A DNA stretch of 46,069 bases from Halieaceae bacterium (lineage in GTDB: Bacteria; Pseudomonadota; Gammaproteobacteria; Pseudomonadales; Halieaceae), in assembly GCA_028280635.1 (NCBI GenBank), contig JANQLM010000108.1, forward strand, positions 1-46,069, in the 5' to 3' direction. The position numbers and the translations under genes are program-made. Shown here in pieces: positions 27,859 through 36,429 of this stretch. Positions within the stretch are counted from its first letter, which is position 1. The number at the start of each line of letters is the position of its first letter. The notes below the pieces were generated by a model, which saw nothing but the letters and a program-made list of their open reading frames with translations, was not told the DNA's origin and did not search any database.

Positions 27859-28431
27859 CTACGCCGCTGAATCCATTTCTCTGCTCCACGCGACTGCAGT
27901 GAAAGCCTGATCCAGCGGAGGCTCGGTAATCGGCGTGGTGTAGTTGGACAGCACCTTGAGACTTGTCCCAACCACGACTTCCAGAACGGTTTGCTTGGTG
28001 TATCCAGCGTCCAGGAACGCGTCGACTTGCGTTTCGCTTGGACGGCCGTGCGTTTGATGAATGATGATCGCGAACTCACGCAGTGCTTCAAGCTTCGGAT
28101 CGTCGATAGGTGATCCGCTACGCAGCGCTTCGATAACACGCTCGTCAACGCCAGACATCTTCGAAACCGCCGTATGAGCCGCCATACAGTAGGTGCAGCC
28201 ATTGAGGCGGTTATTGGTCATCAAGACAATCTGACGTTCTGTTTCGCTGAGTTCGGTCTTATCGAACAGACCCATCAACGTTAGATAGCTCTCAACCATG
28301 ACCGGAGATTCAGCCATGGTTGCCATGAGATTTGGTATAAACCCCATCTTCTGCTTCACAGCCGTCAGTATCGGTTTAGAGGCCGGTGGTGCACTGTCGA
28401 TGGTGTGGGTTACGTAGTCCTGCATTTTCAT
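27859..28431 (-). CDS. carboxymuconolactone decarboxylase / AhpD-like protein
   Basis: This 190-residue AhpD-fold protein has the redox motif NGCTYCMAAHTAV (CxxC with following His), preceded by the conserved Glu in LSETERQIVLM. Such proteins reduce peroxiredoxins or act as alkylhydroperoxidases. It is the last complete gene of a peroxiredoxin operon and lies in the inserted segment. It has a ribosome-binding site (AGGAGAATGAAA) before ATG 28431. Confidence 0.88.
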   Translation of the reverse strand: MKMQDYVTHTIDSAPPASKPILTAVKQKMGFIPNLMATMAESPVMVESYLTLMGLFDKTELSETERQIVLMTNNRLNGCTYCMAAHTAVSKMSGVDERVIEALRSGSPIDDPKLEALREFAIIIHQTHGRPSETQVDAFLDAGYTKQTVLEVVVGTSLKVLSNYTTPITEPPLDQAFTAVAWSREMDSAA

Positions 28432-28502
28432 TCTCCTGTGCTTAAGTAGAGCTTGTGTGGGAATTCAGCGGTGTTGGTACCGCCTCAGCGTGGGAATAAC
28501 GT

Positions 28503-28522
28503 GGGGCCGCTGTAGCGACCCC
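28503..28522. repeat. hairpin after the membrane redoxin gene
   Basis: GGGG-C-CGCT, GT, AGCG-A-CCCC pairs over eight bases with one mismatch, just beyond the stop of the gene at 28539. There is no T-run. It may be a weak terminator or processing site in the 107-bp spacer to the AhpD-like gene. Confidence 0.4.
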
Positions 28523-28538
28523 TGGTCTCGCCCCGGGC

Positions 28539-29420
28539 TTAGGCGAAGGTGTTTGCTGTCTGGCCTTCAGCTCCCATTTCGAAGATGTGGAAAAAGGTGT
28601 CGGGGTGAGGTCGAACACGGTAGTTGTCCGTTTCGTCACCGAAGATCACCACACCGTGCTCATCGAGGGCGATGACAGTGGCCATGACGGTGTCGGACGG
28701 GAAACCGCTGTAACCGACCGGTGCACCACCGATGTCTTCGATGTGCAAGCGCCTGGCGGCTTTCAAGTCGTCGTCCTGCAGGATCTCGAAGTGCGCCGGC
28801 AGGTCCATTTTCTCGGCGAGCTTCTTGTGGTTTTCGATACCCTGGTTGGAGATGAACTTCACCTGGACGCCGGCTTTGGCGAGTCGAGCGGCACGGTCCG
28901 CCACTTCTTTCAGTTGAGCCATGCACAGGGGGCACCAGTTGGCTCGGAAGAAGACCAGCAGGGTTTTCGAACCTTTAAACGAGGCAGTCGAAGTGGCACT
29001 GCCATCGAGCTTCGTCAGAGGCAGATCAGCCAGAACCTGGCCGTTGACGATTTCGGTGCTTTTCTCACGGCCGTAGCTGGAGAAAACCCAGACAAACCAT
29101 TGCACGAAAGCGACGCCATTGGTGGCGACTGCAAGTGCAGCAATCGACTCGAGGCCTGATGAGGCAGCCTGGGTAAAGGCATAGATGGCAGTGACGAAGC
29201 CCGCAGCGCTCAGCACTTGCAGCACAGGAACGCGAGGTGCCGTTCTCGCCACTTTGCCAGGCATGATGTAAAACATCAGGTAGGCAGGCAGCGGCAGCGC
29301 GGCGAGCAGCGCGCCAACCCAAAGCAAGTCAGCACCAGTCCGATACACCTGGACGGCGGAGGCGATTGAGGCAATCACCGACAGCAACATCCAGGGGATG
29401 AAGATTTTTTTGATGTTCAT
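28539..29420 (-). CDS. membrane-anchored redoxin-domain protein (AhpC/TSA type)
   Basis: This 293-residue protein has four predicted N-terminal helices (about 5-25, 33-53, 68-88, 92-115) and a C-terminal thioredoxin-like domain with VFFRANWCPLCMAQLKEV. The WCPLC motif can act as a disulfide reductase or peroxidase site. The domain presumably faces the cytoplasm or periplasm depending on helix count, which I cannot settle. It lies between the AhpD-like and peroxiredoxin genes, all on the minus strand, so it may be part of one electron-relay set. Confidence 0.82.
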   Translation of the reverse strand: MNIKKIFIPWMLLSVIASIASAVQVYRTGADLLWVGALLAALPLPAYLMFYIMPGKVARTAPRVPVLQVLSAAGFVTAIYAFTQAASSGLESIAALAVATNGVAFVQWFVWVFSSYGREKSTEIVNGQVLADLPLTKLDGSATSTASFKGSKTLLVFFRANWCPLCMAQLKEVADRAARLAKAGVQVKFISNQGIENHKKLAEKMDLPAHFEILQDDDLKAARRLHIEDIGGAPVGYSGFPSDTVMATVIALDEHGVVIFGDETDNYRVRPHPDTFFHIFEMGAEGQTANTFA

Positions 29421-29491
29421 GGCTAGGTTTCCTTCTGTTTGTAAGTGAAGTGGTGGTAATCCGTTAATAAAGGCTTATGGGGTTGGTGGGC

Positions 29492-30151
29492 TTATGCAGC
29501 GGACTGCGCGAGCCGATCCAGGACCGTGAAGAGGTCGCTCGGCTCTGGACGCTGCGTGTAGTCAGGGTTGACTTCTGCGTGCTGGATCACGCCGTTACTG
29601 GTGATCACATAGCGAGCAGGCATCGGTAAGTTCCACTCGCCGTCGTTATGGATAGCGGGCAGGTCAACGCCAAACTGCTTGAAAAACTCCTGGGCGTAGT
29701 CCTGGACAGTCCAACGCAAGCCAAACTCTCTGGAGAGCTCACCGCCCTGGTCGGTCAAAATGGGATAGCTCAGCTTGTTTTCGCGTTGTGACTTGCGGCT
29801 GCTGGTCGCGTTTTGCAAAGAGACGGCGACGATATTGGCGCCACGAGCGCGGATTTCATCAGCCACCTCTTCCAGTGCCTGGAGCTCGATGTTGCAGTAG
29901 GGACACCAGACGCCGCGGTAGAAGGTCACCACCAGCGGGCCCTTGGCGAGCAATGCTCGAGAGGAAACAGCGTTGCCATCTGAATCGTGCAAGGTGAACT
30001 CAGGGGCCATTTGACCTGCCTTGAGAGCACGCTGGGCGTTTCCGCCATCAATCAGCTCTTGGGTTGATCGATGAAAGGCCTCAATCGCCGCCGCTGGAGC
30101 TTGCGCTTCGAACTGTACTTTGAATGCGTCCAATTTATCTTGAAGGGTCAT
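29492..30151 (-). CDS. peroxiredoxin-like protein (AhpC/TSA superfamily)
   Basis: This 219-residue protein has an N-terminal helical extension (1-45) and a redoxin domain with VVTFYRGVWCPYCNIELQALEE. The FYRGxWCPYC signature defines a peroxiredoxin-like group distinct from classical 2-Cys AhpC. It is expected to reduce peroxides in the cytoplasm. It is the first gene of the operon, transcribed divergently from LysR across a 253-bp regulatory region. Confidence 0.88.
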   Translation of the reverse strand: MTLQDKLDAFKVQFEAQAPAAAIEAFHRSTQELIDGGNAQRALKAGQMAPEFTLHDSDGNAVSSRALLAKGPLVVTFYRGVWCPYCNIELQALEEVADEIRARGANIVAVSLQNATSSRKSQRENKLSYPILTDQGGELSREFGLRWTVQDYAQEFFKQFGVDLPAIHNDGEWNLPMPARYVITSNGVIQHAEVNPDYTQRPEPSDLFTVLDRLAQSAA

Positions 30152-30404
30152 TTTTCGTTCCTTTTGAAGTGACTTGACGATATGGGCAGAGTGTCGATCA
30201 TTCGAAAAACCCCTGGTAGACGGTAAAAATGTCTATCTGTTATTTACTTTTCGTATGAGCAGCTCGACGGGCTGTCTTACGTACCTCGCTTTCAATCCAT
30301 GTTTGCCTGAGGCAGAGCGCCCACCAGCGCACGTAAAGCAGCGTTGTTCATTTGGTTTGTGAGCAGTAGCATGTGAAAATGCCTATTAGCTATTTGTATT
30401 TCAG
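30152..30404. promoter_or_regulatory. divergent control region between peroxiredoxin and LysR genes
   Basis: This 253-bp AT-richer spacer separates the divergent genes and holds no gene. It contains the dyad TAGAC, nine bases, GTCTA (30217-30235), which fits a LysR-family binding site. A LysR protein that senses oxidative stress and activates the peroxiredoxin operon would bind here. Promoter hexamers are not clear enough to assign. Confidence 0.6.
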
Positions 30405-31304
30405 ATGACCGATCGCATTTCGTCTTTGCGGCTGTTCGTCCGCGTAGCCAGGACTGGCAGCTTTACTGCGGCAGGCAAAGAAGTGGGGTTATCGCAGCCG
30501 TCCGTATCGAGAATCATTTCAAAGCTGGAAAAGGACCTCGGCGCGGCTTTGCTGACTCGAAGTACACACGCGGTGAAGTTGACTGACGCTGGGACTGAAT
30601 ATCTTGCGCGCGTCGACTCCATTCTGTCGGCGCTGGAGGAAGCAGACCAAGAGGTACGCGGCGATGGAGTGCTACGGGGGCGCTTGCGAATTGGCGCGGC
30701 CACCAGTTTCGCGGTTCGGGAAGTAATCCCCCGCCTACCGGACTTTCTGAAAGATCACCCGGAACTGCATGTCGACCTGGTCTTGACGGATTCTCGGCAG
30801 GAACTGATTGAGGAGGCGATCGATGTCGTCTTTCGATTTGGCCCGCTGCCGGATTCATCAATGATCGCGCGCAAGATGTGCGACACCCCACGCGTAATCG
30901 TCGCTTCACCAGCGTACCTGGAGCGAGCGGCGCCGCTACGCACGCCCGCGGATCTGGTGAACCACACAGTAATCCTGGGTCCATCCGGCGCCATGCCGGC
31001 GGGCTGGCGCTTTGAGAAAGATGGAAAAGAAGCGTCCGTTCGCGTCGAGAGTAAAATGAGTGTTTCGGTTAACGAAGGCGCGACTGCAGCCGCGCTCTCG
31101 GGTCTGGGCGTCGTGTCCACAGCGGTTTTGGGGTGCAGGGCAGAACTCGAAAGCGGGGCTTTGGTCCATCTGCTACCAGACTACAAGATGGGCCTGATTG
31201 AGACGAACGCCGTGTTGCCCGGCGCTGGTCAAGCAAAGGCGTCAGCGAGAGCTTTTGCTGAGTTCATGGTCACGTCGCTGCGCAACACTGCTGACAGCAA
31301 GTGA
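30405..31304 (+). CDS. LysR-family transcriptional regulator
   Basis: This 299-residue LysR protein has an N-terminal winged helix-turn-helix (LRLFVRVARTGSFTAAGKEVGLSQPSVSRIISKLE) and a periplasmic-binding-like sensor domain from about 90. It resembles the CrgA/AaeR-like subgroup (RLRIGAATSFAVREVIPRLPDFL). Its divergent position suggests that it controls the peroxiredoxin operon. Codon use is less GC-rich than the flanking chromosome, like the rest of the inserted segment. Confidence 0.9.
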   Translation: MTDRISSLRLFVRVARTGSFTAAGKEVGLSQPSVSRIISKLEKDLGAALLTRSTHAVKLTDAGTEYLARVDSILSALEEADQEVRGDGVLRGRLRIGAATSFAVREVIPRLPDFLKDHPELHVDLVLTDSRQELIEEAIDVVFRFGPLPDSSMIARKMCDTPRVIVASPAYLERAAPLRTPADLVNHTVILGPSGAMPAGWRFEKDGKEASVRVESKMSVSVNEGATAAALSGLGVVSTAVLGCRAELESGALVHLLPDYKMGLIETNAVLPGAGQAKASARAFAEFMVTSLRNTADSK

Positions 31305-31360
31305 CTACTGATGCGGTAGTTTTACTGAACGGCCAGCCCAGTGGGGCCCTTCCCGTATCT

Positions 31361-31384
31361 GTCATTCCCGCGCAGGCGGGAATC
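31361..31384. repeat. REP-like palindrome at the right junction
   Basis: GTCATTCCCGCGCAGGCGGG followed by AATC is a classic small proteobacterial palindrome (CCCGC..GCGGG with outer GATT/AATC pairing). It overlaps the stop codon of the acyl-CoA dehydrogenase gene by two bases and marks the right end of the inserted segment. A broken relative lies at 17038-17075. Confidence 0.75.
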
Positions 31385-32540
31385 AGCCGTCGAGCACGGC
31401 GCGGGCCACCAGCTCGCGCATGATCTCCGACGTGCCGCCGTAGATGCGCTGGATACGAGCATCGGCGTACATGCGGGAGATCGGGTATTCCTTCATGTAG
31501 CCGTAGCCGCCGAATAGCTGCAGGCAGCCGTCCACCACCCGGCACTGGGCCTCGGTGGTGGCCAGCTTGGCCATGGAGGCGGTGGGAGCGTCCAGGGCGC
31601 CGGTATTGAACAGCTCCATGCATTCGTTGATAAACGCGCGGTTGAGGCGGTACTCGGTCTGCATGTCCGCCATGCGGAAGCGGGTGTTCTGCAGCTTGGA
31701 CAGCGGCGCGCCGAAAGCCTGGCGCTCGTTGACGTAATCCGCCGTCATGCCAAGCGCGCCTTGCATGGCGGCTACGGCGCCTACCGCCAGGCTCAGGCGT
31801 TCCCGGGGCAGCTCGGTCATCAGGATGATGAAACCCTTGTTGAGTTCGCCCAGCAGGGCGGACTCCGGCACCCGCACATCTTCGTAGAACAGCTCCGAGG
31901 TGTCCGCCGCGTGCAGGCCCAGCTTCTCGAGGTTACGGCCGCGGCTGAAGCCGGGTTTGTCGGTGTCCACCAGGAACAGGGACAGGCCGCGCGAGCCGGG
32001 CGCATCGGGGTCAGTGCGGGCGACGGTGATGACCATACCCGCGTGCTGGCCATTGGTGATAAAGGTTTTGGAGCCGTTGATGACCCACTCGTCGCCGTCT
32101 TTCTTCGCCGTGGTGCGCACGCCCTGCAGGTCGCTGCCCGCGCCCGGTTCGGTCATGGCGATGGCGCCCACACAGTCACCGCTTACCATCTTCGGCAGGT
32201 AGTGCTGCTTCTGTTCCTCGGTACCGTGATTGAGAATGTAGGGCGCGACGATGTCGGAGTGCACCCCCATATTGCCGCCCAGGGAGCCGTAACCCGGGCG
32301 AATGAACTCCTCGTTGAGCAGCATGCACATGTCGAAGTTGCCGCCGGCACCGCCGTACTCCACGGGAATGTCGGCACACAGAAAGCCGGCTTCCCCCAGC
32401 TTGTTCCAGATTCCCCGCGGCATGATCTCGTCACGCTCCCACTGCTCGTAGTGGGGTGCTACTTCGCTCTCTATGAAGCGGCGCACCATGTCGCTGAGGA
32501 CCTGGCGTTCCTCCTGGGAGAATTCTGCGATTGCGTTCAT
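31383..32540 (-). CDS. acyl-CoA dehydrogenase, long-chain (LCAD) type
   Basis: This 385-residue FAD enzyme catalyses alpha,beta-dehydrogenation of an acyl-CoA. It has AMTEPGAGSDLQGVRT, the helix-G catalytic Glu247 in LPRERLSLA and QLFGGYGYMKEYPISRM, and it ends IYGGTSEIMRELVARAVL. As in LCAD and isovaleryl-CoA dehydrogenase, the C-terminal site is Gly, not Glu. Its 3' end borders the inserted segment and its last 87 bp are duplicated at 27725. The PAS-STAS gene lies 29 bp upstream on the same strand. Confidence 0.92.
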   Translation of the reverse strand: MNAIAEFSQEERQVLSDMVRRFIESEVAPHYEQWERDEIMPRGIWNKLGEAGFLCADIPVEYGGAGGNFDMCMLLNEEFIRPGYGSLGGNMGVHSDIVAPYILNHGTEEQKQHYLPKMVSGDCVGAIAMTEPGAGSDLQGVRTTAKKDGDEWVINGSKTFITNGQHAGMVITVARTDPDAPGSRGLSLFLVDTDKPGFSRGRNLEKLGLHAADTSELFYEDVRVPESALLGELNKGFIILMTELPRERLSLAVGAVAAMQGALGMTADYVNERQAFGAPLSKLQNTRFRMADMQTEYRLNRAFINECMELFNTGALDAPTASMAKLATTEAQCRVVDGCLQLFGGYGYMKEYPISRMYADARIQRIYGGTSEIMRELVARAVLDG

Positions 32541-32569
32541 CTTGCTACCTCGTGGTTCTCTGGGTATGG

Positions 32570-33703
32570 CTAATTGCGGATGGCTTCACGCAGTGCGGAC
32601 TCGATCGTCGACGTGGTCTGCACGGAGCCCAGTTCGATACCGAGTTCGGTAATGGTCTGGGCGATGGCCGGCGAGATGCCGGAGATAATAGTGTTGCAGC
32701 CCATCAGCACCGCCGCCTTGGCGATCTTGATCAGATGGTTGGCCACCGCAGTGTCCACCACCGCAACGCCGCTGATATCCAGCATCAGGGTGTGGGCGCG
32801 GTAGTCGACAATGCTGGCCAGGGCCTTGTTCATGATGTCACCGGAGCGGCGGGAATCGACGATGCCTACGATCGGGGCGAACAGCACACCGTCCCAGATC
32901 TTGGCCACCGGCGTAGACATCTCCAGCATCGCCAGGCTGCGGTTCTGCACTTCCTGGGTGATGTCGGTGGCGAATTTCAGGACCTGCACGATTTCGCCGT
33001 CTTCGTTATAGACCGGGTTGTAGGAGGCCTGCAGCCACACTTCGTAGCCGTCCTTGCTGACCCGCTTGAACTCGCCGGTGAAGGCCTTGCCCTGGCGCAG
33101 CTTGTGCCAGAACTCATCGTACTCGGGCGATTCCACATAGCTGGGGCTGCAGAATATGCGGTGATGCTGGCCGACGACTTCGGACTTTTCGTAGCCCATC
33201 AGGTTCAGGAAGAGGCTGTTGGCGTCAGTGATAATGCCGTCCAGGCCGAACTCGCACACCGCCTGGGAGCGGTCCAGGGCTTTGACGATGCTGTCGAACT
33301 TGGCGCTGGTGCGCTTCTCGGCGGTGATGTTGGTGGCGAATTTTACGACCTTGATAGGTTTGCCGTCGGCGTCGAACACCGGGTTGTAGGAGGCACGCAG
33401 CCAGACCTCGCCGCCGCCCTTGGTGACGCGCTTGAATTCTTTGCAGAAGTAATCACCGCTGCCGAGTTTCTGCCAGAACTCGGCGTACTCGGCGGAGGCG
33501 GCATAGTCCGGTCGGCAGAAGATAGAGTGGGATTTGCCGACGATCTCGGCCAGTTCGTAGCCGAACAGGTCGAGGAAGTTCTGGTTGGCGTTGATGACAG
33601 TGCCGTCCAGTTCAAACTCGATAATGGCCTGGACCCGGTTCAGGGCCGTGTAGACGGCTTGCAGGTCGGAGATGTCGGTCAGGTCGGTCGGTGCGTTGCC
33701 CAT
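32570..33703 (-). CDS. PAS-PAS-STAS sensor protein (RsbR-like)
   Basis: This 377-residue cytoplasmic protein has two closely similar PAS/PAC modules (about 18-130 and 138-252) that share EFKRVxKxGxEVWLxASYNPV, and a C-terminal STAS domain (265-375). The STAS part is of RsbR type. The two phosphorylation sites are present as Ser311 (DISGVAVVDT) and Ser341 (ISGISPAIAQ), where RsbR has Thr. No RsbS, RsbT or other switch kinase is encoded nearby, so its partners are elsewhere. The PAS domains may bind heme or flavin; this cannot be told from sequence. It may be co-transcribed with the downstream acyl-CoA dehydrogenase gene. Confidence 0.88.
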   Translation of the reverse strand: MGNAPTDLTDISDLQAVYTALNRVQAIIEFELDGTVINANQNFLDLFGYELAEIVGKSHSIFCRPDYAASAEYAEFWQKLGSGDYFCKEFKRVTKGGGEVWLRASYNPVFDADGKPIKVVKFATNITAEKRTSAKFDSIVKALDRSQAVCEFGLDGIITDANSLFLNLMGYEKSEVVGQHHRIFCSPSYVESPEYDEFWHKLRQGKAFTGEFKRVSKDGYEVWLQASYNPVYNEDGEIVQVLKFATDITQEVQNRSLAMLEMSTPVAKIWDGVLFAPIVGIVDSRRSGDIMNKALASIVDYRAHTLMLDISGVAVVDTAVANHLIKIAKAAVLMGCNTIISGISPAIAQTITELGIELGSVQTTSTIESALREAIRN

Positions 33704-33880
33704 GGTATCCAGCCTTCTGCGGACTAAGTTTCAGCCGATCAAGCATATCCTATTTCCTGTGTTCTGGCAGACTTGGCCCCGCTCCATCGCCTTTTGCGAT
33801 CAATGCCGGTAGCACGTTTTTCTTGCGCCTGCGTATACCTTCTGAATAATTTCACACGCTTTGGCCTTGTGACCCTGGAT

Positions 33881-34513
33881 ATGCCTTCAGAAAATCGAAT
33901 CCTGCTGCTGTTCGCCCACCCCTCCCTGGAGCGCTCGGAGGTGAACGCTGACCTGCTGGCCGTATCCCGGGGAGTGGAGGGGGTCACGGTGGTCGACCTG
34001 TACGCCGAGTACCCCAGTTTCCGCATTGATATCGACCGCGAGCAGCAGCGCCTGCGTGAGCATGACGTAGTGGTGTTCATGTTCCCCTTATACTGGTATT
34101 CAACGCCGGCCATTCTCAAGGAGTGGCAGGACCTGGTGCTGGAACACGGCTTTGCCTACGGTCACGAGGGTACCGAGCTGCGCGGCAAATGGTTCCTGTG
34201 CGCCTTTACCGCCGGCGGTAGCGAGAGCGCCTACCGTGAGCAGGGTTACAACCACTACAGCGTTCGTGAGCTGCTGCGGCCGCTGGAACAGACCGCCACC
34301 CTCTGCGGCATGCACTACCTGCCTCCCTTTGGGCTGTTTGGCGCCCGTACGGCCCTGGATGAAGGCCGCGTTGAGGGCCATCTGCAGGGCTGGTGCCGGC
34401 TGCTGAAGCAGCTACAGGGGGGCCAGCTTGAGCCACAGCGGGCCCAGGAATTCGAGCAGCTACAGCACTATCTCACCGAAGCCGGCCTCGACCAGGCGGG
34501 AGCGGCTCGATGA
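33881..34513 (+). CDS. kefF: KefF-like NAD(P)H quinone oxidoreductase
   Basis: This 210-residue flavodoxin-fold protein has the FMN motif LLLFAHPSLERSEVN and MFPLYWYSTPAILKEWQD, typical of KefF/MdaB/NQO1. KefF is the ancillary subunit of the KefC potassium efflux system, and the kefC-like gene overlaps it by 4 bp. The frame is open further upstream to 33773; I prefer ATG 33881 because the FMN motif begins a few residues later. GTG 33869 is also possible. Neither has a strong ribosome-binding site. Confidence 0.87.
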   Translation: MPSENRILLLFAHPSLERSEVNADLLAVSRGVEGVTVVDLYAEYPSFRIDIDREQQRLREHDVVVFMFPLYWYSTPAILKEWQDLVLEHGFAYGHEGTELRGKWFLCAFTAGGSESAYREQGYNHYSVRELLRPLEQTATLCGMHYLPPFGLFGARTALDEGRVEGHLQGWCRLLKQLQGGQLEPQRAQEFEQLQHYLTEAGLDQAGAAR

Positions 34514-36426
34514 CCGGTTACCTGTTGAGCGCGTTTATCTACCTGTGCGCGGCCTGCATCGCGGTGCCGGTCGCCAAGCGGCTGGGGTTGGGTTCGGTGC
34601 TGGGCTACCTGGTGGCGGGAGTGGTGATCGGCCCCGTGCTGGGCCTGGTGGGCAGCGAGACCACGGAAATCCAGCACTTTGCGGAGTTCGGTGTGGTGAT
34701 GATGCTGTTCCTGGTGGGCCTGGAACTGGAGCCCCGCATGCTCTGGACCATGCGCACCCGCCTGTTGGGCCTCGGTGGCCTGCAGGTCGCGATTACCGCG
34801 TCAGTGTTTGCGGCGGCATCCCTGTTGCTGGGCCTGGACTGGCGGATGGCGATTGCCGTCGGGCTGCTGCTGTCCCTGTCTTCCACGGCCATCGTGCTGC
34901 AGACCTTCAATGAAAAGGGCCTTGGCGCCACGCCGGGTGGGCGCTCGGCCTTCTCGGTGCTGCTGTTCCAGGATATTGCAGTCATTCCCATGCTGGCGCT
35001 GATCCCGCTGCTGGCGATACCCGGCCAGGCCGGTGGCGGTGACCACGGTGGCGGCCATGGCGAACTGAGCCTGGTTGCACACCTGAGCGGCTGGGCCTAT
35101 GCACTGGTGGTGATTGCTGCGGTGGCCGTGGTGATCGGCGTCGGGCACTTTCTCAGCCGGCCGCTATTCCGCTTCGTGGCCGAGACCGGCCTGCGCGAGG
35201 CCTTTACCGCCACCGCCCTGGCCCTGGTGATTGGCATCGCTGTCTTGATGAGCCTGGTGGGCCTGTCGCCCGCCCTGGGAACATTCCTGGCCGGTGTGGT
35301 GCTGGCCACCAGTGAGTTCCGCCACGAACTGGAAACCGATATAGAACCCTTCAAGGGCTTGTTGCTGGGCCTGTTTTTCATCACCGTGGGCGCGGGCATC
35401 CAGTTCCCTGTGCTGCAGGACAACCTCGTTACCGTGCTGGGCCTGACCGCCGGCGTGATGCTGGTCAAAGGTGTGATCCTGTTCGGCCTGGCCCTGTTGT
35501 TCAACACCCGCCGCGGCGACGGCTGGCTGTTTTCACTGAGCCTGGCCCAGGCCGGGGAGTTCGGTTTTGTGTTGCTGAGCTACAGCCAGCAGAATCACGT
35601 GCTGGAAGGGGAACTGGTATCCATTCTGGCGCTGGTGGTGGCGCTGTCCATGTTCCTGACACCGCTGCTGTTCATCCTCTATGATGCGCTGGTACTGCCG
35701 CGCTATGAGGACAACAGCGGCCAGCGCGAGGCGGACAGCATCGACAGCCGCGGCCCGGTGATCATCGCCGGTAGCGGGCGCTTCGGCCAGGTGGTCAACC
35801 GGCTGCTGCGGGCCAACGGCATCGGCACGGTGGTGCTGGATCGCAACCCGGCCCAGGTGGAAAACCTGCGACAGGTGAAGACTCCCAGCTACTTCGGCGA
35901 TGCCACGCGGCCGGACCTGCTGCACTCCGCCGGCGTCGAGGAAGCCAGCCTGTTCGTGGTGGCGATCGATGATCGCGACCAGGCGGTGGGCCTGGTGCAG
36001 CACCTCAAGCAAGCGCACCCCCAACTGCCGGTGCTGGTGCGCGCCTTCGACCGCGGCCACCATTACGCGCTGGAGGATGCCGGCGCGGATTTCGTGGTTT
36101 ACGAGACCTATCACTCGGCCCTTGAGCTGGGTGTGGAGGCGTTGCGTACCCTTGGCTATCACCCGTTCCGGGCGGAGAAGCTGCGGGTGGCTTTCGACGA
36201 ACAGGAGCGGGTAGGGCGAGCCAAACTGTACGAGGCCTGGCGCGAGAAGAGCGAGGGCGACAAGTACGGTACCAGTCATACCGAGCTGTATATCCAGCTC
36301 AACGAAGCCATGGGCGAGCTGATGCAAACCGACCGCGATGACCGCCACAGCCGTTCTGAGCGCGGTTGGACGCCGCCCCCCAAGGGCTACGCCGACGACC
36401 TCAAGGACGACCCCCAGCCCGGCTAG
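34510..36426 (+). CDS. glutathione-regulated potassium-efflux system protein, KefC/KefB type
   Basis: This 638-residue CPA2 antiporter has about 12 membrane helices (1-395), including LLFQDIAVIPML (157-168) and SLAQAGEFGFVLLS, and a cytoplasmic RCK/KTN domain starting VIIAGSGRFGQVVNRLL. A His/Gly-rich loop (GGGDHGGGHGE) lies at about 184-194. Kef systems release K+ and acidify the cell when electrophile-glutathione adducts bind. It is translated together with KefF. The C-terminal 60 residues are hydrophilic. Confidence 0.92.
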   Translation: MTGYLLSAFIYLCAACIAVPVAKRLGLGSVLGYLVAGVVIGPVLGLVGSETTEIQHFAEFGVVMMLFLVGLELEPRMLWTMRTRLLGLGGLQVAITASVFAAASLLLGLDWRMAIAVGLLLSLSSTAIVLQTFNEKGLGATPGGRSAFSVLLFQDIAVIPMLALIPLLAIPGQAGGGDHGGGHGELSLVAHLSGWAYALVVIAAVAVVIGVGHFLSRPLFRFVAETGLREAFTATALALVIGIAVLMSLVGLSPALGTFLAGVVLATSEFRHELETDIEPFKGLLLGLFFITVGAGIQFPVLQDNLVTVLGLTAGVMLVKGVILFGLALLFNTRRGDGWLFSLSLAQAGEFGFVLLSYSQQNHVLEGELVSILALVVALSMFLTPLLFILYDALVLPRYEDNSGQREADSIDSRGPVIIAGSGRFGQVVNRLLRANGIGTVVLDRNPAQVENLRQVKTPSYFGDATRPDLLHSAGVEEASLFVVAIDDRDQAVGLVQHLKQAHPQLPVLVRAFDRGHHYALEDAGADFVVYETYHSALELGVEALRTLGYHPFRAEKLRVAFDEQERVGRAKLYEAWREKSEGDKYGTSHTELYIQLNEAMGELMQTDRDDRHSRSERGWTPPPKGYADDLKDDPQPG

Positions 36427-36429
36427 TGC

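Larger units (their letters stand above)
27812..31382. mobile_element. probable laterally acquired 3.6-kb segment flanked by duplicated ACAD 3' ends
   Basis: The segment carries LysR, peroxiredoxin, membrane redoxin and AhpD-like genes. It is flanked by 87-bp direct repeats (27725-27811 and 31383-31469) that are the 3' end of the acyl-CoA dehydrogenase gene. Its base composition is visibly lower in GC than both sides, with less GC-biased third codon positions. Insertion at a gene 3' end with restoration of the gene is the pattern of site-specific integration, but no integrase or transposase is present. Homologous or illegitimate recombination is therefore equally possible. Confidence 0.7.

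Noticed and set aside
31341-31351. GTGGGGCCCTT near the right junction as a second copy of the terminator at 27679-27707
   Set aside because: Only 11 bp match and no stem plus T-run is formed; too short to extend the 87-bp duplication with confidence.
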